Below are positions 30,701 to 44,100 of a DNA stretch of 64,000 bases, piece by piece. The position numbers were made by a program, and so were the translations under genes. Source of the stretch: Diploscapter coronatus (Eukaryota; Nematoda; Chromadorea; Rhabditida; Rhabditidae); NCBI GenBank assembly GCA_964036155.1, contig OZ038423.1, positions 52,467,249-52,531,248 on the forward strand. The letters run 5' to 3'. How positions within the stretch are numbered: the stretch's first letter is position 1; every line of letters starts with the position of its first letter. The notes beneath the pieces were generated by a model, which was given only the letters and a program-made list of their open reading frames with translations, was not told the origin of the DNA and did no database searches.

Positions 30701-33700
30701 TACGGGAACGTGATGGATTGGCGGACGAGTCCGAAGCCGTACAGAGTCACAAACACCATCACAATAATGGGGATCATTCCTGAGAAAATAAAGGTGTTAT
30801 GTTGGAAATAAAATATTTCACAAAAGTAAACTTTCAGGGAATTACTATTTTTTTTTTTAAATTTCATTGTTATTCATTTGGAAAAATAGGGTTCAATCTT
30901 CAATAATTGATGAGCTTCCCAAACGTAGAAGCTGAGCCTGGACTTTTCATTTACCTGGAATCATCTCGCCGGCCATATTTATATACGGACCAAGCTAAAG
31001 CTAGTTAATTGGAGAAGTTGCCATAAAAATAATTATTTACCCTTGGCTGTACGGAGAGATAGTCAATAAGTTTCAGTGACCAAAGGACGGAATTTACAAT
31101 GAGAATAACCCTTCCAAGCATCCTAAGAATTTTAAAATAAAGATAAATCGAAGAATCTGACTTACTTTGTAGAAGGATGCAGACGAATGAGAAATCCAAT
31201 GATGTAAGTGATGAGAGCGAAAGATAGTGTGCCATTTCGGTAGCCGAAGAAGAATACTTGTGCCTTCCGTAGCGCCGGTTTCTTGCGATCGATCATTATG
31301 AGGCACACCACCTGAATGAGACGATTTACATGAAATCCTTAAATTTCATATTCTCTTAAAGAGCCTTCTAGACTATCACTTTGAAAGCCCAGAAATATCA
31401 GTTTTTTAATAGAAAATCTGTTCGAGAAATATGGTACAAATTTGAAATGCCTTCAAAATTTCATCAGATTTATAAATTACATTTTCATCATAATTTTAGG
31501 ATATATTTTGTTAGTTAATGAAAATCGATGGCAGATCAAAATTAGAGAACATAGGATAGTTGATAAAGTTTTTCTTCAGTTATTGTAATTCGGTATAAGC
31601 AAGCATATTTTATCGTTTCATGTTTATGCAAAATCAAATAGATCGAATTTCATACCTTCCGAATAATTTCGATGCTCCACACAACGATGTAAGTGAAGAC
31701 GTACCACTCGGTCCATGATGGGAATCTGGCGAATAATGGAAGTAAATAATGAATGATGCTCGAGTGAAGTATTCTCACTTGGGTGTTTTGACGAGCAAAT
31801 CGTATGTGTTGGCACAGAGAAAGAGAATGAACGCACCGAACCAAAGCCAGTAGGTTGTGATTGGGGCTGAGTAGAACTCTCGGATTTTCTTCTTCCAGGA
31901 AATTGAACGTTGCTGAAAATTACTTTTTAAACGAAACTCTTATTTTTCCTTACAGTAGCAACAAGAATTCCCGGCTGACTGGATGCATTCCTATTCTCCC
32001 CAAGCTCTTCCGAGGCCCCAGGAGTCATTGGAGATTCTGGTTCGCTCAGATAGTGATTGCTCGTGTTGCTTCGAGATGACTTCATTCGTTTTCGAACTGA
32101 AATAATTAGTATTCATTATTTTAAATGTCAGAGATGAAAGATGATTATTTTGTGGTCAATATCAAAGGTATCCAAAAGCATAGGCTTTTAGGATTCTCAT
32201 AGCTAAGGTCAACTTCAACTTAATAACACGGTATGATCGACATAAAAACATGAGGTAATTCATGAAAAGATTTCTTTTTATTGCCGAAAACAATGTTTGG
32301 AAACTCATAAATGACTCGCCATGATTTGCAACCGCTTTGTTGTCCTCATCGATCTGAATGACAGCAGGCTTGTCCTTTGTCGGATTCACTCGATTCTTTT
32401 TTGTTATCGACATTGTTCGAGTTCGCTTCCTGCCTGAAATTATTATAATTGAATTTGAGAGAGAATGAATTGCAACTATTTGCGAGATTTGGCGGAATGA
32501 CGATTGAATTCGTTCTGGCAGAGTGATTGCTGAACAGACGAGGGCTGAGAGCTGTTGCCATTAACTGAAACACTAGAATTCAAAACTAATATCAAAATGT
32601 GTCTACCTCCTGAATGTTGCTAGCAGTTTCCTTGTGATTCAAATGAAAATGTATTTTCTTCTTCTTGTCTTTTTCTTCTTCCTAAATGACCATGCATAGT
32701 GGTTAAAGAAAGTTTTGAACAGTTTCTCATTTTTGGTACTACGTATTTAATCTAATTTATGTTAAATCAGATATTCTGAAATTTTTAGACTTATAGATAG
32801 CATTGACTAACAAGTATTGTAAAAACTCGTTAAAACTGATTAGAAGAATTCAGAAATCAGCTAATTCAAATATCACGCATTGCTACACTTTTGTACGCCA
32901 TGCACTTCTCATATTCTATCATATGATAAACATTCTTGAGAACTGTATTTTTTTTTTGGATATTTCAGTGTAAAAAATCATTTAGAACATTCTAAATTCA
33001 AAATAAAATCTGAATTCCTGCCTCTTCAGTGCCGTCAGCCTCTTCAGTGTCAGAGAACTCCTCCTCCGAACTCGAGTCAGAATCGAACATTTCCTGCATG
33101 TGCTCGATGGCTGTGCGCGGCTGTAGCTTCAGTTGCTCTTTGCTTTTGAATCCGAGCGTGAAGATCATGAACGGGGCGAAGAGACAGCCGAGGACTTTGA
33201 AGTTGGGATGAGCACGAATGGAAAGGCCTCCCAGCCAGAGGTCGGAAAGCAGCAATTGACAGCTGAAGAAAGGAAGATTTGAAATGTGTGATGGGAAGGA
33301 TGTAAGATTTTAATGTTGATTTAGAAATACGCCCATTTTAGGTGCCACCTGATCAACTTCGACATAAAATAAGCTTCCAATTTTGGATCTATCTGTATTT
33401 GCAGTGAAATTTAAACTGAAACTTTCTTAGCCAAACTGAAGTACTAATACTTTTGTCCAGGGTAATTTGAAAAGGAAATCAAATTTCGCATACACTTTAT
33501 GATTGAAAACTCACCTCGGATGTGCCAAGAACTTCCTGTTATTGTTGATTGCAGCCAGACTCAGACAGGTCTCGTTTCCCCAATTTGTCAATTCATAGGT
33601 GAGCAGTCGCAATGTCATGTCTCTGTTGTGCTCTGTGCAGTGCTGCAGCAGCTCCAGAGCCAAATTCTCGAACTGACTTAAATAAACTAGATCATATGAA

Positions 33701-36700
33701 GGATTGATTTATCACTATTTTCCGAAAAAGACTCAAATGCGTAAAATATTCACGCCTACTCTTTATTTTTGCAGAACTCGACAGTCAGATCATTCTGGAG
33801 AGTGCTCTGCGAAGCTCTCAAAGCCATTGAAGTGGAAAGTCGACTTGCAATCAGGGCCTGAGATACCAACTCATTCATCAAAGTCTGTACTTCTCCCTTC
33901 GCTTGCCTTAGCGAGTGCCTCCTCTCCGTGTCTCCACATCAACAGAGCCATTTCCTGCCTCCTTGTCAGTATGGCCCAAAGTAGTAGTTCGGAATAAGGA
34001 TATCGGAATGTGAAGTCGAGGGATTCCTCTTCGTGACTCGATTGATCGTCTGCATGGAAACGAATGTAACAAAATTGTATAAAATCAATATTTAAAAAAG
34101 TATCTTTTTTCAAATTAGATAGAAAAGTGACATGTTGAAATTCCATCATTTTTACCTCCCGAATCGGCGTTGCTCCTCTTGCTACCAAAGATGGAAATGA
34201 TCGAGTTCCTTGCCGTGTTCAGAAGATCGATCTTCATCGAATGCTGTGGATTATCGTCTCTGAAAGCTTCAAGTTAGCTTTCTTTCAGAAATTAAGGTTT
34301 ACTTGAGATTCTCGGACTTCTGCCTTTCAGACAGATTTTCATTGGCTTTTCCGTTGAAGTCGAGATGTCTTCTGTTCGAGAACACGTAATATTTAGCTTT
34401 GAAGTCGTCCTTAGTGTAGTTGGATTTGTACGCGTTGCCCATCAAGTCCTCCATCGCCCTGCCCACTTCTGTCAGTCGCAGTCGCCTCTTCTCGCTCACT
34501 CCGATCGAACTTCGCAGGAAATTCGTAGGACCTTTGTCCTACAAACAATCTGATGAGTTGAACACAGTTTGATTGGAGGGAAAATCTGTTTACAAAATTT
34601 GGAATTGCCATCAAATGAATTTCTCGGTTTGAGAAATGAACTCATTCTGTAGTTTTATATACAGTGGTGGGGAGAAATTTGAGCAACTTTGAACATGAAA
34701 GAAGCTTAGAAAACACTTACTGTATTGTAAAGGCACTCGAGTCTGGCATAAGTGAGGAATCTCTGCATGGAGACTCCGTTGTCCAGGAGCAGCTGGACGA
34801 ACTCAGTCCTGTCGTGACACAAAGCATCCATCATCGCGTTGTGCAGGTCCTTGGTCGTCCATTCCTGCCCGCGCGTGAAGATCTCCTCCTTCGCGATGTC
34901 TGCTCGATTCCACGCAAGTGCCAATTGCAATTGCTCTGAAATTCAATTTTTGGCGAAAAAAAGAAGAAAAATAATGTATCGCTGATGAAAGGGTCAATAG
35001 TAAGTGAGATTTAGTAACTCCAATTCCAACAATCGAAAATTATTCAAAGACGCTCTGTTTCTCCCTTCTCCACGAATCAAAGTTTCAATTGATTATTACT
35101 CGTACTCGACTATTGGCATTGGGCACTCTAAATCTCACTTACAGTTTCCCCTTCATTTACACTATCGATATTGTCATTCGAGTAATGAAGTTTAGTGAAT
35201 AGTTAGGAGTACAACTAGATAAAATTCAACGAGAATTGTTACCTGAAGGAGACAGTCCCTGTCCTTTCAGAAGCGCTGTAAGAATAGCATGATCGACGTC
35301 TTGTCGTTGTGATTCACCCAGACGAAATACTGTCATCTGAACTACTTACCTTTAGATCTTTGTGTTCAAAACATCTCACCAAAGTCTTCTCCTTTGCACA
35401 AGCGATGAGTTGTTTGACAGTTCTCTCTGCATTCGTCACATCATAACTGAAGACGTGCTGCACGAGATGCATCAGCTGGTTGTAGACCGAATCCGATAGT
35501 TTTCTGTAAGATAGAAATAGGTAAACAACCAAGAACAGTAGCTTCGAAAATCCTTAAAATACTATTGCATAATCTAATAACTGATTTCCATTTGTTTCTA
35601 TCTATAAAACCTTACTATTTACGTTATTATTAAAAACAGAAGTAATTTTTACCCATCATCAGAAATGGCGTGATGAGTGAAGGCCAGCAAATCAGCAGCT
35701 CGACCTGAGCCATCGCACACTACAACTGGGATGCGAGGGACACTGCGATAAAATTATTTGAAAATCAAAGATGATGAATTTTCAAACAGATCGAAAAGAT
35801 AGAAGCAAACTTACGAAGTGACGTAATCGTGGACGACTTTGATTGTGAATGCGCCTCCCTCGAGAACCACGCAAACTAGTGGAACAGAGAAGTTGAATTT
35901 GCCTGGTTTCTGATTCTGGACCAGGAATGTCTCCAGCTGCTTCCGCAGAATTATCTCTGCGCCGTATCTAAAAAACGATAACAGTATCCAAAGAAAATTC
36001 AGTCTTCATTTAAATTCTCACCGTCCGGTAGTTCCATTATCAGAAAAGAGGAAGTAGGAATGCTGATCATTCAGTTCTGCATAACGGGATTGATTAAATT
36101 GATTTGTTGTATAATTTACAACGATATCCTAAACTATTGTTGGTTAGCAAACTTGGTGAGAAACATCTCATCTTGCCTTTCCAATGAACTGCTTCCGCCT
36201 TTTTAGCATTCCCCATGGCGCGATTCCTATAGCGATAACTCGAACATTCGATTTGTGCAGACTACTCAAATCTAGAAATTTGAATTGTTACTTCAATGTA
36301 GAAATTCATTGAAATGGGATAAGCTATTCATTTTTGAGTACCAAATTGGACCCCTTTATTGGTCCACCCGATGAAAACAACCCGAAAAAATTAGCATAAA
36401 AGTAATAAAATAATCGAAACGAGAAAATCGAAAAATAAAAGGCATTTGCGATATTGATTAGGTGTATCGAAAAAAAAATATCAATGGGCTTTTAGCAAAG
36501 TTACATTTCGCATTTTCTCGAGAATTCCAAAAAAAAAATCGTTCTAGAACACCTATGATAACGTAGCATTTTAGTGTACAATAATCTTCATACGAACTTT
36601 TATCGACGTCATTTGAAATAAAACCTGCCAACCTTGCAAAGCGGAAGCGACATGTTTTACGACTCCAGAATCGAGGCCGGAAGTGATGATCCAAGCATCC

Positions 36701-38556
36701 GTTGTGCGGGCTGATTTCAGTATTCCTTTGCGGAAAATTCGAGCCAATTTTTGCTGCAGGCTGAAATTAAAATGATGTTTTTAGCGAATAAAATCATCAT
36801 AATTCAAGATAATTTCATCGAGGAAACTGAGTCACATTTCAAATTCGAAAAGTGGAAATTTTATTTCTTACTGGGTGAAATTGAAATATTTAAAGTGCAA
36901 AGTTGTAATAATCTGCTGAAAATGGATGCCTACTCGAAATTGGTGAGTCCTCCATGAATCGTGATGATTAGTTTTGGAGCAGGCAGTTTCCAGACTCTGC
37001 TCAGCAAGTGATAGACGTCTCGAGGCTCGGTGTCGAAGGCCAACCTCACGAATTGCGCCTTTGTCTGGTGTGAAGAATTGCCTGAAATTTTTCTATAGAT
37101 TATAGTCTTGCTTTCTTCCTTTGATTTGAACCTTCAAAAATGATAGTTCCATACGTGTCAGTGGCACTGATTGCAGTGTGCTGTTTAATAGACCACCTCT
37201 CAGGAGAGCGATGACTCTGCAAACCACGAGATGATAAGCGGGTATATCGCTGCAGTTGATCAGAAAAGAAAAGTTCTTTGGGCACAAAAACAACAAACTG
37301 CAGAGAGGGGAATTGGGCATCCAGAAATATTCAATAAAGATCAGTAAAGATCACTGTCATATAAAATCGTAAAAAAATAGCAGTAACGATGGCGAATTTG
37401 AACACAAAGAGCGCCATTAATGAACAGTGAAATTTGGCACGGAATTATTACAGTAGAATTTTTGGCTAAAGTTAATTATGATTTAATCAGTTAACTTAAC
37501 ATTTGCAAAAGAATAAAATAACAAAGAAAGTTCAAAGCAGCTTCCAGCATGATTTTAAATTGCAAAATCATATTTAGAAAAAAGAAAAAAAAACTTTAAA
37601 GATGACTTACCGATTCAGGATTGTCCGACTGTCCATCGTCAGTAGTTATCTCCTCTCTGCCAGGGACAATGAGGAATTTGGCAGGAGCAGGTTCGTGGCC
37701 CGCTTTCCGAGCCTCTTCCGAATGCTGCTGCTCCGACAGACCGCAGCCACACTTGCTGTTGAATCGAGACGAGGGGATGAATTGTGTGCATTCGCGCTTC
37801 TTCAACCTCGACTCAATCCAACTGGTGTTTCTCTGAAAAACAAAATCACGATAAGAACGTGATTCAGAAAATCGAAAATTGGTTCATAATTCAAAGAATT
37901 TTCAACGTTAATTTTTCTATGAAAACGTCTAGAACAAACATAGAACAAGTTTGTTCGCATCACAAGCCTACTGTGTAATTTACCATGACTACCATTTGTA
38001 AAGCTCACCAGTTCTTCTTTTCTTCTCCATAACCTAAAGCCTGGTGAATTTTACAAATGGTGATTATGGTCAACTGGTGAATTATACAGAGAGCCCTAAT
38101 CACGATTTACTCTTTTTGGACACGTTCAGAAGATGAAGTTTATTAGCATTAGAATATCGTGAGTCATTCCAAAGAAAAATAATAAAACTCACATATGAAC
38201 CATGTCTGGTCACTCCAACACTACTCGCATTCGATGCTGCTCTCTGAAACAACTCAATTAGATTTCGTTTTCAAAAGTCCTTACCTTTCTTCCATTGATG
38301 TCAGCAATTCGCAGCATATCTTCCCAATCTTTGCCATGCACATGCTTGGGTGCTGTTGAAAAGGCTGATTGATCTCCTGAAAGCAAGGAGATTTGAAGCA
38401 GTAATAAAAATAAGATAAGTTTTCACCTCCACTGTTGCGTCTCATTTTGTGCTTTTTCCGTTTCCTTCCTTTCTCTGTTTCGTCTGCACTGTCGACCTCA
38501 TCTTCATCTATAGAAGTCTTAACATTGTTCGTTCGAAGGCTTTCTGCCACCAAACT
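27714..38556 (-). CDS. TRPM-family cation channel (5' end unresolved)
   Basis: Domain order matches TRPM throughout. The N-terminal acidic/basic exons (38556 to about 38240) precede [14 protein letters not shown] with Cys pairs (about 37810). The SLOG-like homology region follows ([58 protein letters not shown] at about 35690-35760). Then come [15 protein letters not shown] (about 34010) and [20 protein letters not shown] (about 33250). Six membrane spans lie at about 31900-29800, with pore [18 protein letters not shown] (about 30620-30690). The conserved [20 protein letters not shown] comes next, then a coiled coil ([20 protein letters not shown], about 29170-29250). The C-terminal tail is Ser/Pro-rich with no kinase or NUDT9 domain. 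The 3' end is uncertain: a readthrough stop lies at 27714, or a 28-base intron leads to a stop at 27650. Upstream exons before 38556 were not found. It should be a Ca/Mg-permeable plasma-membrane channel like worm GON-2/GTL. Confidence 0.88.
28124..28336. repeat. MITE family A, copy 1
   Basis: The left end TATATTATCAATGATCGG pairs with the right end, TATATTGTCAATGACTGG read on the other strand. The element is about 213 bp inside a TRPM intron. The body shares blocks such as GCAAACARYRYGCTAAT with copies at 42674-42872 and 54996-55167. No coding capacity. Confidence 0.8.
29981..30192. repeat. Tc1-like MITE, family B copy 2
   Basis: The termini AGCGGTCAAAAGTCTGGAAC and (other strand) AGCGGGGCCAAAAGTTTGGA bound about 210 bp in a TRPM intron. 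It shares the terminal core and length of the copies at 6674-6875 and 61920-62126. No transposase frame. Confidence 0.8.
35000..35142. repeat. Short foldback element in TRPM intron
   Basis: GTAAGTGAGATTTAG at 35000-35014 recurs as its exact reverse complement at 35128-35142, giving a roughly 143-bp element with 15-bp inverted ends inside an intron. The repeat begins with a donor-like GTAAGT, so inverted copies could create cryptic splice sites. Confidence 0.65.
37983..38070. repeat. Hairpin with roughly 30-bp imperfect stem in TRPM intron
   Basis: The segment starting ACCATGACTACCATTTG at about 37983-38012 pairs with the inverted segment at 38041-38070 (CTGGTGAATTTTACAAATGG and so on) with few mismatches. 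The loop is about 28 bases. It is probably a small MITE. Confidence 0.7.
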
Positions 38557-41165
38557 CTGAACAATTTTATATTTTCTACTGGCATCATTTATGAGGAAAG
38601 AGAAATAAATAAAAAAAGGATAAAAGTAGCACTTTTCCAGAACGGTTAAATATTAAATTTTGGGCGTGATAGGTTGATTTAAAAATGACGAGAATATGGC
38701 TAAAGATAATATTTTTCTAGAAAAAATAAATCAATCGGAATGAAGAAAATATAGAAAAGAAACTTGCGTACAAATGCAGGTAAATTTCAAATAATTCAAT
38801 AAGCGAGGTTTTTTCTCCTAGTGAAATTAAAATTTGAAAATGTGAGCCAAGAGTCGTAAAAAATCGAAAATGTGGCCGATTCCTGCTCAAAACACCTATA
38901 ATCCTGCCTCTCGTTATATTTATGTAATCAAAACAGCCGAGATGCATTCGATATGCCATTATTATTTAATCGTGATAATTTGTGTCGATGACTTTGATAA
39001 ATTACAAAAATAGACATTACTTCCTTCATAACATGCTTATTCTTATGTTAAATTTTAAAATTTCAAATGTTCATCTTAAATTAAATTTTGGTCCGTCATC
39101 ATTTTTTCTTGCCAAAAATCAATAGACTAATCGCTTCTTCCCAATTAATCTTCGAAGGAATAGATAAATTTTCACCAGCTTTTTAAAATTTCTTTGTCTT
39201 GCAAAGATAAAACGATGAAAATCCAGTTTGGACTGAGGACCTGGTGATAAGCGCCCATTGGTTACGCAGTCACAGGTCCTAGTCTCAATTCTATGCAGCA
39301 GCTTAGGCAAGCATTGAGGTAATACAAAAATCTATTTCCATCGAAAACATCTTATCAAATAATAAAACCATAATATGAAAAAGTTCAAAATTTAATCCTT
39401 AAATTTTATCAATTCGGGTTTCGGATTGCCCAGTTTCAATTTTAGCACTTTCTGATCTGGAAAAGCACCAAAAATTATGTAAAATATCATCGAAGGATAG
39501 GTTGAATTTCGATTTTAGGGACTATTTAACAACTTTTTATTCTACCTCTAACCTACGATACGGAATTTTGATTTATATCCCGATTTGTGGAAGTTTTTAA
39601 CTCTTAATCTGATTCTGAGTCGGGGTGAAATTTAATTCTGATTCAGATTATAAAGATAACAGAAGAATTTGATGCAGATTTCTGGTTGCTAATAGTTTTA
39701 ACTCCGACTCCTAATAGATAAAAGTGATTTTCGAAAATCGTCAATGATGCAACTTTTCTTATCATTGCTTTTAGAATTCATAAATTTTCAAAAACCTTTA
39801 AATCTTACATGCACTTTTGCACTATCGACACTCGCACGTTTCTTGTCGTTCATCTAACGAAAATCAGCTGATTTGGATGTGAGTGTGTAGGATAATCCGA
39901 AGACCTTCTAAACAAACTTGATTAATTAGAGTGATGTAATCAGATAGATGATCAGTAGCATAAGATGCAGAGAGATAGTCGAATGGCCATAATAAACAGC
40001 ACAATCAGACGGGAGTAAACCCATAAAACGTCCTGGTTGCATTTTGTTAATTGGGAGATGCTCGTGAAAAGAACATAAAGCTGATAAATTGATAAGGATG
40101 AAAAATGAGAAAAGGGAGGTAAAGGGGACAAAAAAAGAAAGGAGAAGAGAAGCATCCCATCCATCAGCCCGTGAAAGGGCTTAGCTCTAAACTCTAAACG
40201 ACAATTCACAAATGAATGCTAATGAGCTTATGCCTTTTGATAGGAAAATTTGTTCACGACTAGCAAAAATCGAGAAAAACTCTCATAGAAAATCCTGCAT
40301 CAGACGAGAATCTATTGAATAAGAAATAGAAAGAGAAGTATTCAAGCACGCAAGTACAAAGGTTCAAGATTTTTGATCACAGCATATTTCCATACACCTT
40401 CTATAATTTTGGGAAAGGGAAAGACGAATATTCCACGAAAGGATATCTGAAAAAGGATGGGGACGGGTGGATCTTGCAGTTTAAAAGGAATTGGGGAAAT
40501 CAATAAATGATGAAATAATTGCAGGTGGTGGCGATGAACAAGCGAACTGTGGCTCTGAAGTAGAGAAGCCGATGCTGGCAAAACTGCCTGCTTAGCCTCC
40601 TTTCCCTTTCTAATATGGAAATTGCCGGGTTGTCGTTTAGTAAATGCTAATGAATAAGTGTTTATTGGGGTTTTTTTTTTTACAATTTTCCCCACCGCAT
40701 CGCGGTTGCGGTGAAAAAGTTCCAAGTCTGATTATGGACGTCCGACTACAGGATGAAAATGAGAGAATATTTCTTAATCATCTTCTTTTCTAAAATCCTA
40801 AAACGTTACAAATTTGCGCTGTTGTGACATTTCCAAAGTACCAGTATTTATAATTGATTTTTTTAAAAAAATAAAGCTTTATTATATCATTCCAATACTT
40901 TCAGAAATTAATTCATTTGAACATTTCATTCAAATTCACAATTCAATCGATCAATTTTCATATATGTACAGACAAGAATTTTTTCAAACTTGTGCATTAT
41001 CAGTTTAGTTGCATAATAAGAGATATTAGATTTAAAGTTGTGAAATCCATTATTTTTAAGAAATATTTCACTAATCTTTTTATAATTCAAACATATCGAA
41101 ATGAAATGATTCTGATTTCATCGACTAGAATTTTATGCAACTAAACGACGCTGTTTCTTTTTGAT
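38557..41165. other. Intergenic region upstream of TRPM
   Basis: This 2.6 kb should contain the TRPM 5' exon(s) and promoter and the collagen 3' UTR. The 127-codon frame on the minus strand at 40342-40725 has basic, low-complexity content and no domain. A stretch at about 39600-39720 has repeated TCTGATTCTGA-like words. I see no supported gene. Confidence 0.4.
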
Positions 41166-44100
41166 TTAGTGAGCCTTAACGAATCTTCCCACGACTCTCT
41201 GTCTGCTCTGACCCTTGTTATTGGATTTCCCGGCAATGGGTTTTCCGACAAGAGGTTTCCCGACAAGGGGTTTCCTGGCAATTCTTCTTCGATATCCTCC
41301 AGCAGACGATTGCTGGCCTGAGTAGGATGGTCTACCGCCACCATAGTTTGGTCGGCTCTGGTACGGATTCGAGGGTCTGGCTCCATTGCCGCCTAAGGCA
41401 AACATTAAAATTGGTATTTGAAGATACTGAATCGCGGAACATGCATTATCGAAATTTTCGAATTTTGCGTCTTTTAAACCCATTTCTATCAGACGGAAAT
41501 AACTTTTTTCGACTTTGCTTTTCACTGGGAAGTAAGACCTGCTTAGAAAAATGTCGAGTCTTTAGCTCTTATTCTATTCAAAATATTCAAATAATCAATT
41601 TGGAATGTTCTGAAATATTAAATGCTACTTTCAACTTCGGCATATTTATCTTGATTTTCATTGACTACCTATTTTTATGACGAATGAAAAGAAAAGGTTA
41701 GAAAGAACAGGATAATTTTTGAATTGATAAAAAACAACCTTTTACAACATAATAAAGTGTACCTGAAGGTCTTATAGCAGGGAAACTAGCGCTGCTACTG
41801 CCATAGCTATTCTGAGTTCCATAGTTTCCTCCGGTCGGGCTGTACTGCACATTTGGAGCACTCTGGTAGCTGGGTGGAGCGACTTGGTACTCCTCGCGCT
41901 TCGGACAGGGACAATATTGAGCATCGGGGCCTGGCTTTCCGGCACACCCTGGCTGTAAGAAAGATGACATTGAAACCGACTTCTTAAGACAATAACTAGA
42001 TAAAATGACTTACAGGTCCGCATCTGCCAGGATTCCCACTTAAAGAAAAAAGTTAGTTAAACATTTTCTATGATATATTTTTTTAAATCGAAATCTTACG
42101 GCAATCCGTCGTTTCCTCGGGGCCCGGGCTAAACATATGCACATTAGGTTTCTGGTTATTATTTACTAATCTAGTTTTTCAACTCTATTAATGCATAATC
42201 CGATTTTTGTCAGAAAGTAATTAAGTTCAAAACTGTTCTAATCGCTTAGAAGAATAAATTACCGGTCCGCATGGCCCATCTAAAATTCATTTGTTAAAAT
42301 CTTACAAATTACTTGCCAAAACTCAGTTACCTTGTCCATTCTGGCCTGGATAACCGCTAAAAATTACGATAATTTAGTGCTTTATTGAGAATATTCTTAC
42401 TCTTCTCCTGGCAGACCACAAGATCCAGGGCTAAAATCACTCAGTCAATATATGATAGCCTCGAAAAATTAACAACTGTCGAAAACTTACGCTCCACATG
42501 GTCCTTAAAATATAAAATTATATCTAAGAATCTTTCGCAAAATTAACAAACCTTTAGGTCCGGGAATGCAAGTATATCTCTTCCCATCCAATCCAGGTTG
42601 ACCTAAATTGATAGATCTTAAAAATAAAAGCAAATGACAAAATTAGATAAGTTGATCTAGATTTGTATATTCTTATATTGTCAACGACCGATAAATTGAG
42701 ACAGAATAAACGCTACACAAATTCGAATATGCCAATTGTGCACTATGTAATTTTCAATATAGTCATCAAAGTGCATTACTCGAATCGACGAAGTGTCGTC
42801 TATTCGTTTGCAAACAACACGCTAATTTTCCTCCCTTTATTCTGCCTCAAGTAATCGGTCATTGACAATATAATATTCAAAAAAATGAAAATTTTGAATA
42901 ATTTTACCTGGCGTTCCATCACAACCTCTGGAAATAAACATGAAATTACTAAATTAATGGTATAATGAAATCTTACGGTGCTCCGCAGGGTCCTTTGTCT
43001 CCGCACTAGAACAATGCAAATCATTATTGTTCGAAATAAATAATTTAGATTGAATATTAATTACCGGGCCTGGGGGTCCGCTGAAATGAAACATTATAGA
43101 GAAAGATTGAAAAAGAAATTCTTACGGCCGTCCAGGCGGAGGGCAATATCCCGGTCCACATAAAAAATGTTTGATTAGAATAAATCTCGTTATTCATCGA
43201 AAATTCAAACCGGGAATTCCGTCGGGTCCGCTGAAAATGATTCGAGACTCAAGTAATTCAGTAACGACGATGAAAAACTTACGCGTCTCCCTCGTATCCT
43301 GTATAATAGCGCATTCATATTCGATTTAATTCAAGATAAATGCTAGCCTTCGAGTTAAAATTCATTTGTAATAAATATCTTTAACACAAAAATTAGCATT
43401 TACTCTAAATTCAAATCGGATATGAATTCGTACCTGGCGGTCCACACTGAAACATTATTGTTTTGCGAGTTACTTTAACTATCTTAATCGGTTTTTTGTT
43501 ATATTTAAACTATGAATTCTAAAAGATAGCGAGATGGAATAATTATGCTCTGGTTTAGTGAATATTATAGATAGACGATTACCGGTCCAGGAGGTCCCTA
43601 AAGTAACATAATAATTAATTGCATCTTGTATAATAAATGAATTTTGAGCCAAGAATAAATCACGTATACAGATAAATTATTATGAAATTATTTAAGAAAA
43701 TGTAACATTTTGAAATGGTAAATTGACCGGGAGATTTTTTTAAAATCCCCAAATTGTCATGATTCTTGGCCCAAAAGTTCGTAAAATCATAGATAAAAAC
43801 GTACGGGAGGGCAAGGATAGCATCCTTAAACACATATTCATTAGTCATTTTAACCAGAATTTTAGGTTAACTCTTGGATACCAAATCGTTCTCATCAAAA
43901 TCCAAGCTTCCAAGCGAGATAATTTAACTTAGAACTTTAAAATGAACGTATAGACCATGAATTTGCAGATTAACATTTAAAAAATGTTTCTCATAAAATT
44001 TAGCGTCTACTTTCTATCTAGGAAAGATCAAATTAGGCTAAGATTTTTAACATTTCGAATCCAAGATTAACCCTAATTTTTAGGTTAAACATTTTCATGA

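Noticed and set aside
39230..39310. Possible tRNA-like GC-rich block
   Set aside because: No T-loop consensus (GGTTCRA) and no cloverleaf pairing could be drawn.
40342..40725. 127-codon minus-strand frame
   Set aside because: Its track start is not clearly an ATG, the composition is basic and low complexity, and there are no motifs. It is more likely a chance frame.
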